A stretch of DNA of 64,000 nucleotides. It comes from Lachnospiraceae bacterium (GTDB taxonomy: Bacteria; Bacillota; Clostridia; Lachnospirales; Lachnospiraceae). Under the pieces are notes generated by a model that searched no databases, had not been told where the DNA came from, and saw only the letters and a list, made by a program, of their open reading frames with translations. A program made the translations under genes and the position numbers. Positions 21,010 to 30,163 of the stretch are shown piece by piece. Position 1 is the first letter of the stretch. The number at the start of each line of letters is the position of its first letter. The stretch is taken from positions 62,001-126,000 of the forward strand of contig JAIECJ010000094.1 in the NCBI GenBank assembly GCA_029068555.1. The letters run 5' to 3'.

Positions 21010-21339
21010 TTATAAAATAATAATACAATTTAAGCACTTTTTCCCAGAATTCTGATAGGAAATCCATACAATTAAATGAACATTGTCTGCTGCCATTAGA
21101 TATTGATGGAAAATCAGACGGCAGATTTCGGCTTTTCCGATATCCTTTGTGCGGTCCAGATCATGGTTTCCAGGCACGAAATGAATGTTGGAGGGATTTA
21201 TGTTTGCATTACAAACAGTTGGATAGTTTCCAAGTACATTGTAACAAGGAATGGAATATATGACAAGCAGTGGACAGGAATTTTTCTGGATATGACTGAT
21301 GGCTGTCAAGGTTGATTGCAAAAGAAATTTTTTGGTCAA
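21010..21339 (-). pseudogene. Remnant of a calcineurin-like metallophosphoesterase
   Basis: Minus-strand ORF contains IHFVPGNHDLDRTKDIGKAEICRLIFHQYL, an MPE VPGNHD motif with no N-terminal metal motifs and no remaining C-terminus. Confidence 0.5.
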
Positions 21340-21351
21340 TTCTGTCCCTTG
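21332..21351 (+). repeat. Repeat-family half-site TTGGTCAATTCTGTCCCTTG
   Basis: Exact match to the family consensus. Confidence 0.85.
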
Positions 21352-21436
21352 TCCGCGTTAAGCGGAAATGTTATTCTTATAAATGATGCTTTAAGATTGG
21401 AAAATGAAAGAATTTTATGAAATGGGAGGAAAACAT

Positions 21437-22120
21437 ATGAAAAAACTATCAATTTTGTTATTTATTTTATTAAGTGTACAACTATATGGCTGTTCAAGTA
21501 ATCTGCCGGAAAATAATGAAGTTATTTCATTTGCGCCCGAAGCTTCTTCGCCAGAGTTTGAATCACTTGTGAACGAAGAAAATAGCATAAAAGAGAATGA
21601 TTTGCCTGCTGAAGAATATAGCGATGATAACGCTGCGGTATCTGTGGAAACGGGAAATAGTCCGGTATCCATCAATAGCACAGATACAGAGAACATAGGT
21701 GAGCTCTCTCAGCGTACAACTGCTCAACAGGAAGAAGGTATAACAGCTGACAATGGTTACTATAGTATTGCAACAGATATTCCTTCTAATGAGGTAGAAC
21801 ACTATGCAGCTAACGTCAGGCAGCAGTTTTTGGATCATGATTGGTCAGCGATTTCTTCTGAAATATCTTATCCTATTACAATATCAGGGGTAACCTATAA
21901 TAGCGGCACAGATTTTCTTGACGCGTGCAGTAATGTTGATAGCAATTTGAATAATGCTTTTTTTTCGGCTCTTGAAAGTGAGGACTGTGTGGAAATGTTT
22001 TGCAACTATGAAGGCATTATGATGGGTGAAACTGGGCAAATCTGGATTGGTGAAGTTTTAGATGCGGACTTCACTTCCCAGGGGCTAAAAATAATTGGTA
22101 TTAATGGCCTTTTTAATTAA
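21437..22120 (+). CDS. Secreted lipoprotein of unknown function
   Basis: MKKLSILLFILLSVQLYGCSS lipobox; ATG 21437 after GGGAGGA. Confidence 0.75.
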   Translation: MKKLSILLFILLSVQLYGCSSNLPENNEVISFAPEASSPEFESLVNEENSIKENDLPAEEYSDDNAAVSVETGNSPVSINSTDTENIGELSQRTTAQQEEGITADNGYYSIATDIPSNEVEHYAANVRQQFLDHDWSAISSEISYPITISGVTYNSGTDFLDACSNVDSNLNNAFFSALESEDCVEMFCNYEGIMMGETGQIWIGEVLDADFTSQGLKIIGINGLFN

Positions 22121-22209
22121 ATCTTTATTTTGAAGTTTACAAATTAACTTTTGTCTCCTTATTTATTTGTGTACATGTACAAAATACAATATAAATGGAG
22201 GTCAAAAAA

Positions 22210-23049
22210 ATGGCATTTGTAACTTCACAAAAAGGAATTAACTTAATTAAGGAATTTGAGTCATGCCGTCTTACAGCATATCAGGATATTGCCGGGGTAT
22301 GGACCATCGGTTATGGTCATACTGGAGGCGTATCTTCTGGCATGACGATTTCTCAGGCACAGGCAGAAGCTTATTTGAAAAGTGATCTTGCAAGATTTGA
22401 AAAGGCGGTCAATAAGTATGTAACTGTCGGAATCACTCAGAATATGTTTGATGCCCTCGTATCTTTTACTTTTAATCTCGGAGAGGGTTCTCTTGCAAAT
22501 AGCACCCTGTTAAAGAAATTGAACGCAGGAGATGTTTCTGGAGCAGCAAACGAGTTTGATAAATGGGTATATGCCAGTGGCAAGGTTTCGAATGGGCTTG
22601 TAAGACGGCGTGCAGCCGAAAAGGCTCTGTTTTTAAATGGAGCCGGCGTCAGCGGCGGAACGACTACACCTTCTGCAAATTCTACTATCAAAAGTTTTCA
22701 GAGCTGGCTCAACTCAACTTATGCTGCTGGTCTTAGCACGGATGGTTGTTACGGACCAAACACCAAAAAGGCAGCAACGATCGCCTACCAGAAAGAACTG
22801 AAGGTTACTGCTGACGGTATTTTCGGCGCCAATTCCAAAGCAGCTGTTGTTGTTTTAAAGTCTGGAAGCCGCGGTAATAGTGTTCATATTCTTCAGGGCA
22901 TGTTGTATTGCCTTGGCTATGATCCAAACGGTGTTGACGGTATTTATGGTACCGGTACTGTGAATGCAGTGAAGAAATTCCAGTCAGGCAGGGGACTTAC
23001 ATCAGACGGTATTGCGGGTGCGAACACTATGTACGCATTATATAATTAG
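22210..23049 (+). CDS. Phage-type lysozyme (GH24-like) with two C-terminal peptidoglycan-binding domains
   Basis: LIKEFESCRLTAYQDIAGVWTIGYGHT; VSFTFNLGEGSL; DGIFGANSK and DGIYGTGTVNAVKKFQ PG_binding_1 motifs; no signal peptide; RBS GGAGG for ATG 22210. Confidence 0.92.
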   Translation: MAFVTSQKGINLIKEFESCRLTAYQDIAGVWTIGYGHTGGVSSGMTISQAQAEAYLKSDLARFEKAVNKYVTVGITQNMFDALVSFTFNLGEGSLANSTLLKKLNAGDVSGAANEFDKWVYASGKVSNGLVRRRAAEKALFLNGAGVSGGTTTPSANSTIKSFQSWLNSTYAAGLSTDGCYGPNTKKAATIAYQKELKVTADGIFGANSKAAVVVLKSGSRGNSVHILQGMLYCLGYDPNGVDGIYGTGTVNAVKKFQSGRGLTSDGIAGANTMYALYN

Positions 23050-23063
23050 TATTTCTGTTCATA

Positions 23064-23105
23064 GGAGTGTTGTTCTATAGTTATGGGGCAGCACTCCATT
23101 TTTAA
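23064..23105 (+). terminator. Rho-independent terminator after lysozyme gene
   Basis: GGAGTGTTG (23064-23072)/CAGCACTCC (23089-23097), then ATTTTT. Confidence 0.75.
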
Positions 23106-23182
23106 ATTGTCTATAAGTGTTTTTGGTATTTCAAATATCTGGTAAATTTAGAAAATAATTCCTATATTGTAGTTTTTGTGTT

Positions 23183-23262
23183 ATGATAAGGTTACAAAAT
23201 ATTGTAGAAGATTAGAATATACTAGAGCATTTTTCAAACACGCTCTAGTACAGTGAAAATTA
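23183..23262 (+). repeat. Flanking direct repeat, copy A
   Basis: ATGATAAGGTTACAAAATATTGTAGAAGATTAG...AAACACGCTCTAGTACAGTGAAAATTAAG; contains a perfect 9-bp IR TACTAGAGC/GCTCTAGTA. Confidence 0.7.
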
Positions 23263-23266
23263 AGTT

Positions 23267-23473
23267 TTGGATAGTTTGGCGCAGAATATTTTTCTGAGCG
23301 TGCTGCTTCACAAACGCAGGCGTAGCGGTGGTTACGTCGAGGCTTGGGGAATAGTGCTATCAGGAAGGGATGGAGGCGGAGCAGAGGCTGACAGATATGC
23401 GGTTACCTCGAAACGTGAGATCGGGTTCGGACGCTATGATGTGATGCTCGATCCGTGGACAGAAAGAAGATGA
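23267..23473 (+). pseudogene. C-terminal remnant of an AAA-ATPase/PDDEXK_9 (DUF1703-type) protein
   Basis: DRYAVTSKREIGFGRYDVMLDP resembles the family motif SNRESGxGRYDxMLxP; only 68 aa remain. Confidence 0.55.
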
Positions 23474-23476
23474 AAA

Positions 23477-25012
23477 ATGAAACGGGAAGAATACATAAAA
23501 AACATCATAAGCGCTTTGGCTGAAATTCAGGCACAGGTGGGATTAAATAATAACATATGCCTATATGATATCAATCATATGGCAGAGGATTTCTTTTGCG
23601 GACTGCTCAACCTTGTATATGGATATAAACTGAAAAATTTGAACCACATAGAGAAAAACGCAAAAGCGATAGATTTGTATGATGAGAAAAACAGAGTCTC
23701 TGTCCAGGTAACAGTGCAAAACACTGCCGCCAAGATACAGGAGACAATTGACAAATTTATATCCGGTGAAAGATATAAAAAGTATGATCGTCTGTTTTTC
23801 GTTCTCTTGAAAGACAAGGAGAGTTATAATAAAAACTTTATAACAAATGGCAAGTTTGAATTTGATAAAGGGACTGACATTTTAGATATTAAAGATTTCA
23901 TGGCAGAGATTCAAAAGCTGGACACCGCTGCACTGAAAAAAATAAATGTATACATGACTGAAGAAATAGGAAAAAGGAGATATCGCCCCAAGTCATTTTG
24001 GGCGTGTGCGGTCATACTATTGGCTTTTACAGCGTTGGCTATCCTGACAATGAAAGACAGTCGTTCGGCAAAGGTAGAATTTTCGGAAATTCTTCCCTTT
24101 GAAGATGCGGGGTACTATGAGAATTATGACGACCTTCCTGCCATTGAGAAGACAAAGATAGAAACATGGAAGGCATTTTCCCTTTTAAGTTTTGTATACA
24201 GCGATGGTGATAAACCGTCGGTCGTTGAAAAGGTATCCTGTGAAATTCAGAATCTGGAACCGATTCACAAGCCTAGTGTTAGTTTGGATGCAGATATTGT
24301 AGACAATACGCTTAAGGTGTTTGCATTTAATGACGGATGGGGAGATGCCGATGCGCTTGCAATAACAAGTGCGGTAGTGCATGATTATAATTCGTCTGAG
24401 GATTTAGAATCTATTTGTCAGAATGTGCATTTTGAGAGTAATCATGGATTGCGATCGTCTAAAGCAGTGCTTTTAGCGGAATATGCCTTGGATGGAGCAA
24501 AATTTCAGGAACTTTGTGCTGCGAATGGAGGTCCGTTGTATAGTATTGAAATTAAGATAAATGACGATATGGCTTATTCTATTGGTTTTTTAAAGTATAA
24601 AGACGGAAAATTCTATCTGGAATATGGCGGTATGGGGGGACACACACCGTCAATGACGCTTTTTGCGGTTTTGGATGTAGATAAAAGGCCGTCGGCAATA
24701 AACTTTACAGTCAGGAATGAGCCCAATATTGTAAATGATATTTTGCGCATTGAGACAGTGATTGCACCGACGAAATCCTGCACTGTCACATGCAAAAATG
24801 TATTCTGTATTAATGGGAAAAAATACGCAACGACCGAATATACGGCGGAAGTGTATGTGCCAGTATTTACAGATAGCGCCATAGGATTTACGGGGGCATT
24901 GACAAAGGAACTGGCACAGCTGGACAAATTTGACGAATATCAGGCAAATATATTAATTGAGAAATATTTATACAATCCGGAGAGCATTCGGGATATCTAT
25001 TTATCGGAATAG
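23477..25012 (+). CDS. SMEK-domain protein with central TM segment
   Basis: N-term DINHMAEDFFCGLLNLVYG...AIDLYDEKNRVSVQVTVQNTAAKIQETIDKF; TM FWACAVILLAFTALAILTM. Confidence 0.7.
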   Translation: MKREEYIKNIISALAEIQAQVGLNNNICLYDINHMAEDFFCGLLNLVYGYKLKNLNHIEKNAKAIDLYDEKNRVSVQVTVQNTAAKIQETIDKFISGERYKKYDRLFFVLLKDKESYNKNFITNGKFEFDKGTDILDIKDFMAEIQKLDTAALKKINVYMTEEIGKRRYRPKSFWACAVILLAFTALAILTMKDSRSAKVEFSEILPFEDAGYYENYDDLPAIEKTKIETWKAFSLLSFVYSDGDKPSVVEKVSCEIQNLEPIHKPSVSLDADIVDNTLKVFAFNDGWGDADALAITSAVVHDYNSSEDLESICQNVHFESNHGLRSSKAVLLAEYALDGAKFQELCAANGGPLYSIEIKINDDMAYSIGFLKYKDGKFYLEYGGMGGHTPSMTLFAVLDVDKRPSAINFTVRNEPNIVNDILRIETVIAPTKSCTVTCKNVFCINGKKYATTEYTAEVYVPVFTDSAIGFTGALTKELAQLDKFDEYQANILIEKYLYNPESIRDIYLSE

Positions 25013-25033
25013 GTGGAAAGGAAAGCGGATTCT

Positions 25034-26425
25034 ATGTGTAAAAGACAGAATTTTATTGCTTTACTGATATTTCTGTGGTTTCTGATGGCAGGGGGATGTG
25101 GACGGATGGAGAGCGCTCCGAGTGTTTTGCATAAAGTGAATGTATTTCGTCCGAACGCCTCTGGTGATATTGCATTTTATATTGACTGGGAGAATGTGAC
25201 AAATGATAGAAGCATTGATTCCCTGATTTTGTCGGTCACATGCAGTCCGGGGGGAGAGCGCTTTCGCTATCGCGTTTTGGAGACGGATGCTGTGATGCCG
25301 GGCAAGCACAATAGTACCAATATTTATCTCATGGCGGAGTACGATTTGCCAGCACCAGAAATCACCTCTTTGGAAGTTTCCCTGGCACAAGTCAACTTCA
25401 CGAACGGCACTGCGTGGGAAGGTGACAAACAACCAGTTATATTTGCACAAATAGATGGGGACAAAGGGGGCGGAGATTTTCCGGTCAGGGTAAATGAGGT
25501 ACTTTTTTATGATGAGGCGGCGAATCCGGCATTTGATATTCCGACACGGTTTCAGATAGACTGGACAAACATATCTGTGAAAAATGATATAATAGGGATC
25601 ATATACCGAGTAACGGTGAAATCGGCAGATGGAAATGTAATTTCTTATAATGGAATGGATGCATTTTACATTTTTGACTACTACAATGATTCCTCTGAGT
25701 GGATACCACCTGCTTCGGAAAACCGTGATTTTAACAAAGACTTGTCAAGTTACAGCTATGGTCTTCGGCAGGAAGGCGCTGCCATATACGAAGTGTCAGT
25801 GTGGAAAGCGATCGATTCGGAGGGTGTGGTATGGGAAAACACAGATGAGGGCAATGTGATAAAAGCAGTGGTTTGTGGTAAGAAAGAATATGCTTTTGGA
25901 GATTATTCTTCGAATGAATCCATTCGGGAACTGGTTGACCGTATTGAAAAAGAGGCAAAGAAAAACGGACTGGAATTGAAGGAACCACAGATTTTTGTCA
26001 GAAACCGGGAATATTGTGTTTTGCGATTTGATAATGTCGATGTCCGTGTAGCGTTATCTGATGCCAACGAAGTGCTTGCTGATAGAGTGGTGTTTATCTA
26101 TTACGCCAGAGTAACTCAGGAACTGGAGATAAATTTATTCTATGACATGATGAAATTATTGCGTATATCTATCTGTGCGGCGGTACTGACAGAGCTTCCA
26201 TATACGGATGTCGTGGAAAAAGTCAATGAATATAATAACAATAATGCAGACCGCATTGATTTTGATGATTCAGATTATAATACTTTTGAGGAACATGTTA
26301 AAATTTTGGATGAATATGCTGATTTAATTAACTGCGGGGTGTTTGCAGCTGGCAGGTATTTAGACAATCCTGTTGAGGGGTTATTTTGGGTTCGGGAGAG
26401 CCCATATAATTCTGAGATAAAATAG
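25034..26425 (+). CDS. Lipoprotein of unknown function, coupled to the SMEK gene
   Basis: MCKRQNFIALLIFLWFLMAGGCGR lipobox; follows SMEK gene directly. Confidence 0.7.
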   Translation: MCKRQNFIALLIFLWFLMAGGCGRMESAPSVLHKVNVFRPNASGDIAFYIDWENVTNDRSIDSLILSVTCSPGGERFRYRVLETDAVMPGKHNSTNIYLMAEYDLPAPEITSLEVSLAQVNFTNGTAWEGDKQPVIFAQIDGDKGGGDFPVRVNEVLFYDEAANPAFDIPTRFQIDWTNISVKNDIIGIIYRVTVKSADGNVISYNGMDAFYIFDYYNDSSEWIPPASENRDFNKDLSSYSYGLRQEGAAIYEVSVWKAIDSEGVVWENTDEGNVIKAVVCGKKEYAFGDYSSNESIRELVDRIEKEAKKNGLELKEPQIFVRNREYCVLRFDNVDVRVALSDANEVLADRVVFIYYARVTQELEINLFYDMMKLLRISICAAVLTELPYTDVVEKVNEYNNNNADRIDFDDSDYNTFEEHVKILDEYADLINCGVFAAGRYLDNPVEGLFWVRESPYNSEIK

Positions 26426-26534
26426 TCCCCGCATGGGAGTTTTTATGCTATAAGATTATGAGAAAGAAATGTTAAAAACGGCAACCGATTGTGAGCGAAG
26501 CGCTTGGTTTTTGTTTGGAAAATGGGTATGGTAC

Positions 26535-27062
26535 ATGGAAAAAATAGTATTTATTATTAATGGCAACGGCGGTGCTGGCAAAGATACATTATGTGATTTT
26601 GCTGCCAGACATTTTAAGGTACAAAGTATATCTTCGATTACACCGATCAAAGAGATTGCACGAAAATACGGTGGATGGGATGGTGAAAAGGACGATAAAT
26701 CTCGAAAATTTTTGGCGGGTTTAAAACAATTATTTGTTGACTATAATGATCTTCCGTTTCAGTATTTGTGCTCGGAATATAATAAATTTTTAAAAAGCAA
26801 GTCTCAGATTTTATTTGTTCATATTCGTGAAGGCGCCGAAATAGATAAGTTTAAAGAGCACATATCAGGGATATGCTACACGCTTTTGATTACAAGAGAG
26901 ATGAATGAGGCGATTCGATGGGGAAATGCATCTGATGATAATGTAAAGATGTATAACTATGATTTAGTCTATGAAAATAATAAGCCGCTTAAAGAATCAG
27001 AACAGGATTTTTGTGAGTTTCTGATAAAGAATACACAGGGAAAACTGCGCAGAGCGGATTAG
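26535..27062 (+). CDS. P-loop nucleotide kinase, deoxynucleoside-monophosphate-kinase-like
   Basis: MEKIVFIINGNGGAGKDTLCDFAARHF Walker A; likely start ATG 26535 rather than 26469. Confidence 0.6.
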   Translation: MEKIVFIINGNGGAGKDTLCDFAARHFKVQSISSITPIKEIARKYGGWDGEKDDKSRKFLAGLKQLFVDYNDLPFQYLCSEYNKFLKSKSQILFVHIREGAEIDKFKEHISGICYTLLITREMNEAIRWGNASDDNVKMYNYDLVYENNKPLKESEQDFCEFLIKNTQGKLRRAD

Positions 27063-27104
27063 GAAATATGGATTTTCAGTTGAGGGAGAGAATGAGGAAT
27101 AGTT

Positions 27105-27124
27105 TTGGTCAATTCTGTCCCTTG
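27105..27124 (+). repeat. Repeat-family half-site TTGGTCAATTCTGTCCCTTG
   Basis: Exact match. Confidence 0.85.
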
Positions 27125-27183
27125 CTTTGTTTGGTAAAAAATGATAGTTTTATAGTAGATGGTATTATGCTTTTTGTGAATAG

Positions 27184-27222
27184 TGCCAGTGTTTTCGTAA
27201 ATAGTAAGTGAAAACACTGGCA
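27184..27222. other. Strong hairpin upstream of rdrA
   Basis: 13-bp perfect IR TGCCAGTGTTTTC (27184-27196)/GAAAACACTGGCA (27210-27222), 13-nt loop. Confidence 0.7.
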
Positions 27223-27383
27223 TCTGAACGTTTTTGACAGTTATGTAAATTCACAGATTCTGACGGGAAGGGAGGACTTTTGAAATGGAAATTGAGGTAA
27301 AGATATAACAGAGCGGGAAGAATAGGAAAGCGTTGGAAACGCTTATGTACTGCAATGAATAAACAGAAAGATTGGAGATTAAC

Positions 27384-30146
27384 ATGGAACGGACAAATGA
27401 AAAAAATTTAACAATTATAAAAGATAATGAATTTCGCATTTTTGTCAATGAGCATATTGACAGTGATGATGTATTTCTTGAGCAGTATAGACGGGCTGCA
27501 TCAATGATGAACGAGATTATTGGCGCATCGGGTGATACGAAACATATGTGGAAAGACCATGAGTATGAAAATAATATAATTGCATTTTGCGGCGGCAGGG
27601 GAGAAGGAAAAAGTAGTGTTATGACTACTTTTGTCAATGCAGCATGCAATTATGCCAGGGATGCGAACTATGGGAATAGTAAGTTTTTTGAGGCGTATGG
27701 AAAGGAACATATGAATAATATCTATTTGGCTGATCCTGTCATAATAGATCCATCGACTTTTGATAATGTGCATAATGTGCTCGATATTATACTGGCTAAA
27801 ATATTCAGCAAATTTAATGATAAGTATGTAGAGGATAATGAATGTGTTGATTCAAGAATGAGGGAAGCAATGATAGACCAATTTCAGAAGGTCTATAAAT
27901 GTGTATCTTTGATTAATAATCAGACAAAAATGCTGGATGACGAGTTTGATTATGAGGGAAATATCAGCAAGCTTTCTAAATTGGGAGAGAGCACCAACTT
28001 GAAAAGGGAGTTAAAAAAGCTGGTTACAGACTACTTGGATTTTATGGAAAAGTGCCAGAAAAACACAAGCACATCCAAGAAAAAGTTTCTTATGATTGCT
28101 ATAGATGACTTAGATTTGTGCAATTCAAATGTCTATAAAATGGCGGAGCAGATTAGAAAATATTTGATTGTACCACAGGTAATAATCGTTATGGCTGTCC
28201 GGATTGAACAGCTCAAGCTTTGTGTGCAGGAAATGAATCTGCATGATTTTGAAATGTTGTCGAAATCAGGATTTAACGCCATGATTGCAGACGAAACAAA
28301 GACAATGGCTGAGCGATATGTCGCGAAGCTAATTCCCATCGCAAGAAGAATATACTTACCCAGCGTGCAGGAGCTTGTGGACACACATATCACATATAAA
28401 AAATCGGTAAACGGAGAGACAATCTGGGATTCGAAGATCAAAGAAAACGCTGGGCAGGATGGTTCTTATAAGCTAGTCCTGCCGATTCTTGACCTGATTT
28501 ATGCAAAGACAGGAATGTGCTTTTTACCGGAGAGAAATGGAAACAGTTTTTTACTTCCATATAATCTGCGCGATATGATCAATCTGATTGTTATGTTGAT
28601 TGACATGGAAAATCCGTCAGGTAATGATGGAATCTATTATAAAAATATAGAGCGGTTTCGCCGCTATTTCGAGAAAGAGTGGGTTGGCAATCTGCAATAT
28701 GTGGAGCTGGCAGAGGAGATGCAGGAGATGATTGGTATGGATGTTGACAGTCTGCATTTTAATACTTACTGGTGGCTCGAAAAAATTTTCAAAAATTCTG
28801 AGCGGCGAAAGGATGATGAGAATATTTCTGTTATAGCAAATTCGATAAGCGCCCCTGAAAAAATCAAACAGAACCAGAATAATAATTTTTATGAGTCACT
28901 TGAATGGTTTGAAGTGTTTGACAAAAATGTTTATGAGCAGCGGGAAAAAAGGTATTCGTATGGATTTCGAACTTTATATACAATAAGGCTTAGTGAACTG
29001 CTAAGACAGGGAAAATATGGCGGATTATCATTTATGATCAATGGTTATATATGGGGAACCCGATTTGCCAATATTCTTCCCGCAGAACAGACTGAAAAAA
29101 TAGACAGAACGCGCTTTATGTTTGACACATATGAATGTTTTTTGGAAATTTACCGTTTTATAAACAAGGATACAAAAGGAATTGGTATTAACGTGCCTGC
29201 GGACAGATATATGATTTCATCAATTGCGGCAGAAGATATTGATAAGAATATTTTACCGTGGACACTTTTGGGATTATTGGCAAATGTGTATAAGAATGGT
29301 ACTTATCAGGGATCGTATTCTGCAGAAGGTGTAATTATATATGACAATTATCAGCTTGTTTCGGAGGTTCAAATAAGCCTTGAAAATTACCTGGCAGGAA
29401 TGGTCGATTTGGATATGATTTATGAGAAAGTCAATATGTCTAAACTTGGAATTGATAAAAATAAGTTTATGGCTAAGGCTGAGGGTTGGAAAAAGTATAA
29501 TGAAGATGCGATTGATTTAGTAAGAAATTTGGTCTCCAATGTAGATGTACTGCTGGAAATAATAGATTACTGTATAGAAAACAGGGACTATAAAGAGGCG
29601 TCTGAGGGCAGGCGCACCCAAAAGCTGGTTGAGAAGTTTTTTGACAATATCGAAGATTTCATGAAAAAGCAGGGATTTTCAAAAGGTGTTGATAAACTAA
29701 GGTATTTTTATTATGGCGATAATGCAGCAATAAACATCAGTGATATATATGCGCAGCTTTTTGACACCAATATTTTGTTGGCAAAAACAAGAAAAAAGAC
29801 CAAAACTATGGTAGAGGAGTTTGCAGCGAAACTAAGAGGAACATCAAAAGAAAGAGATGGGAAAAATAACTATGAAAAGGTTTCTTTGTATTTGATGACG
29901 CAGACTGCAAAAAATGCGAAGAAGAATCTGGATACACTTGCGTCAAATGTAAATCATAGTTTTTCTGCCAGCAATGAAAAGCTTGGTGAAAAGATGGTTA
30001 AAGAGCTGAGTGATTTTTACAGGTCAATTATAGAAATCTATCAGCGGGATAATGAGGAAGTACTGCCTGCCAAGCTATTGGAAGAATATAAGGAAATAAT
30101 GAGAACAATGCAAGACGTAAATCCCAAATATGTTGGTTTGGAATAA
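27384..30146 (+). CDS. rdrA: RADAR ATPase RdrA (KAP-like P-loop NTPase)
   Basis: Walker A CGGRGEGKSS; Walker B KFLMIAIDDLDLC; ~920 aa; adjacent to an RdrB-like deaminase; ATG 27384. Confidence 0.85.
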   Translation: MERTNEKNLTIIKDNEFRIFVNEHIDSDDVFLEQYRRAASMMNEIIGASGDTKHMWKDHEYENNIIAFCGGRGEGKSSVMTTFVNAACNYARDANYGNSKFFEAYGKEHMNNIYLADPVIIDPSTFDNVHNVLDIILAKIFSKFNDKYVEDNECVDSRMREAMIDQFQKVYKCVSLINNQTKMLDDEFDYEGNISKLSKLGESTNLKRELKKLVTDYLDFMEKCQKNTSTSKKKFLMIAIDDLDLCNSNVYKMAEQIRKYLIVPQVIIVMAVRIEQLKLCVQEMNLHDFEMLSKSGFNAMIADETKTMAERYVAKLIPIARRIYLPSVQELVDTHITYKKSVNGETIWDSKIKENAGQDGSYKLVLPILDLIYAKTGMCFLPERNGNSFLLPYNLRDMINLIVMLIDMENPSGNDGIYYKNIERFRRYFEKEWVGNLQYVELAEEMQEMIGMDVDSLHFNTYWWLEKIFKNSERRKDDENISVIANSISAPEKIKQNQNNNFYESLEWFEVFDKNVYEQREKRYSYGFRTLYTIRLSELLRQGKYGGLSFMINGYIWGTRFANILPAEQTEKIDRTRFMFDTYECFLEIYRFINKDTKGIGINVPADRYMISSIAAEDIDKNILPWTLLGLLANVYKNGTYQGSYSAEGVIIYDNYQLVSEVQISLENYLAGMVDLDMIYEKVNMSKLGIDKNKFMAKAEGWKKYNEDAIDLVRNLVSNVDVLLEIIDYCIENRDYKEASEGRRTQKLVEKFFDNIEDFMKKQGFSKGVDKLRYFYYGDNAAINISDIYAQLFDTNILLAKTRKKTKTMVEEFAAKLRGTSKERDGKNNYEKVSLYLMTQTAKNAKKNLDTLASNVNHSFSASNEKLGEKMVKELSDFYRSIIEIYQRDNEEVLPAKLLEEYKEIMRTMQDVNPKYVGLE

Positions 30147-30163
30147 TACAATGAGGAAAATAA

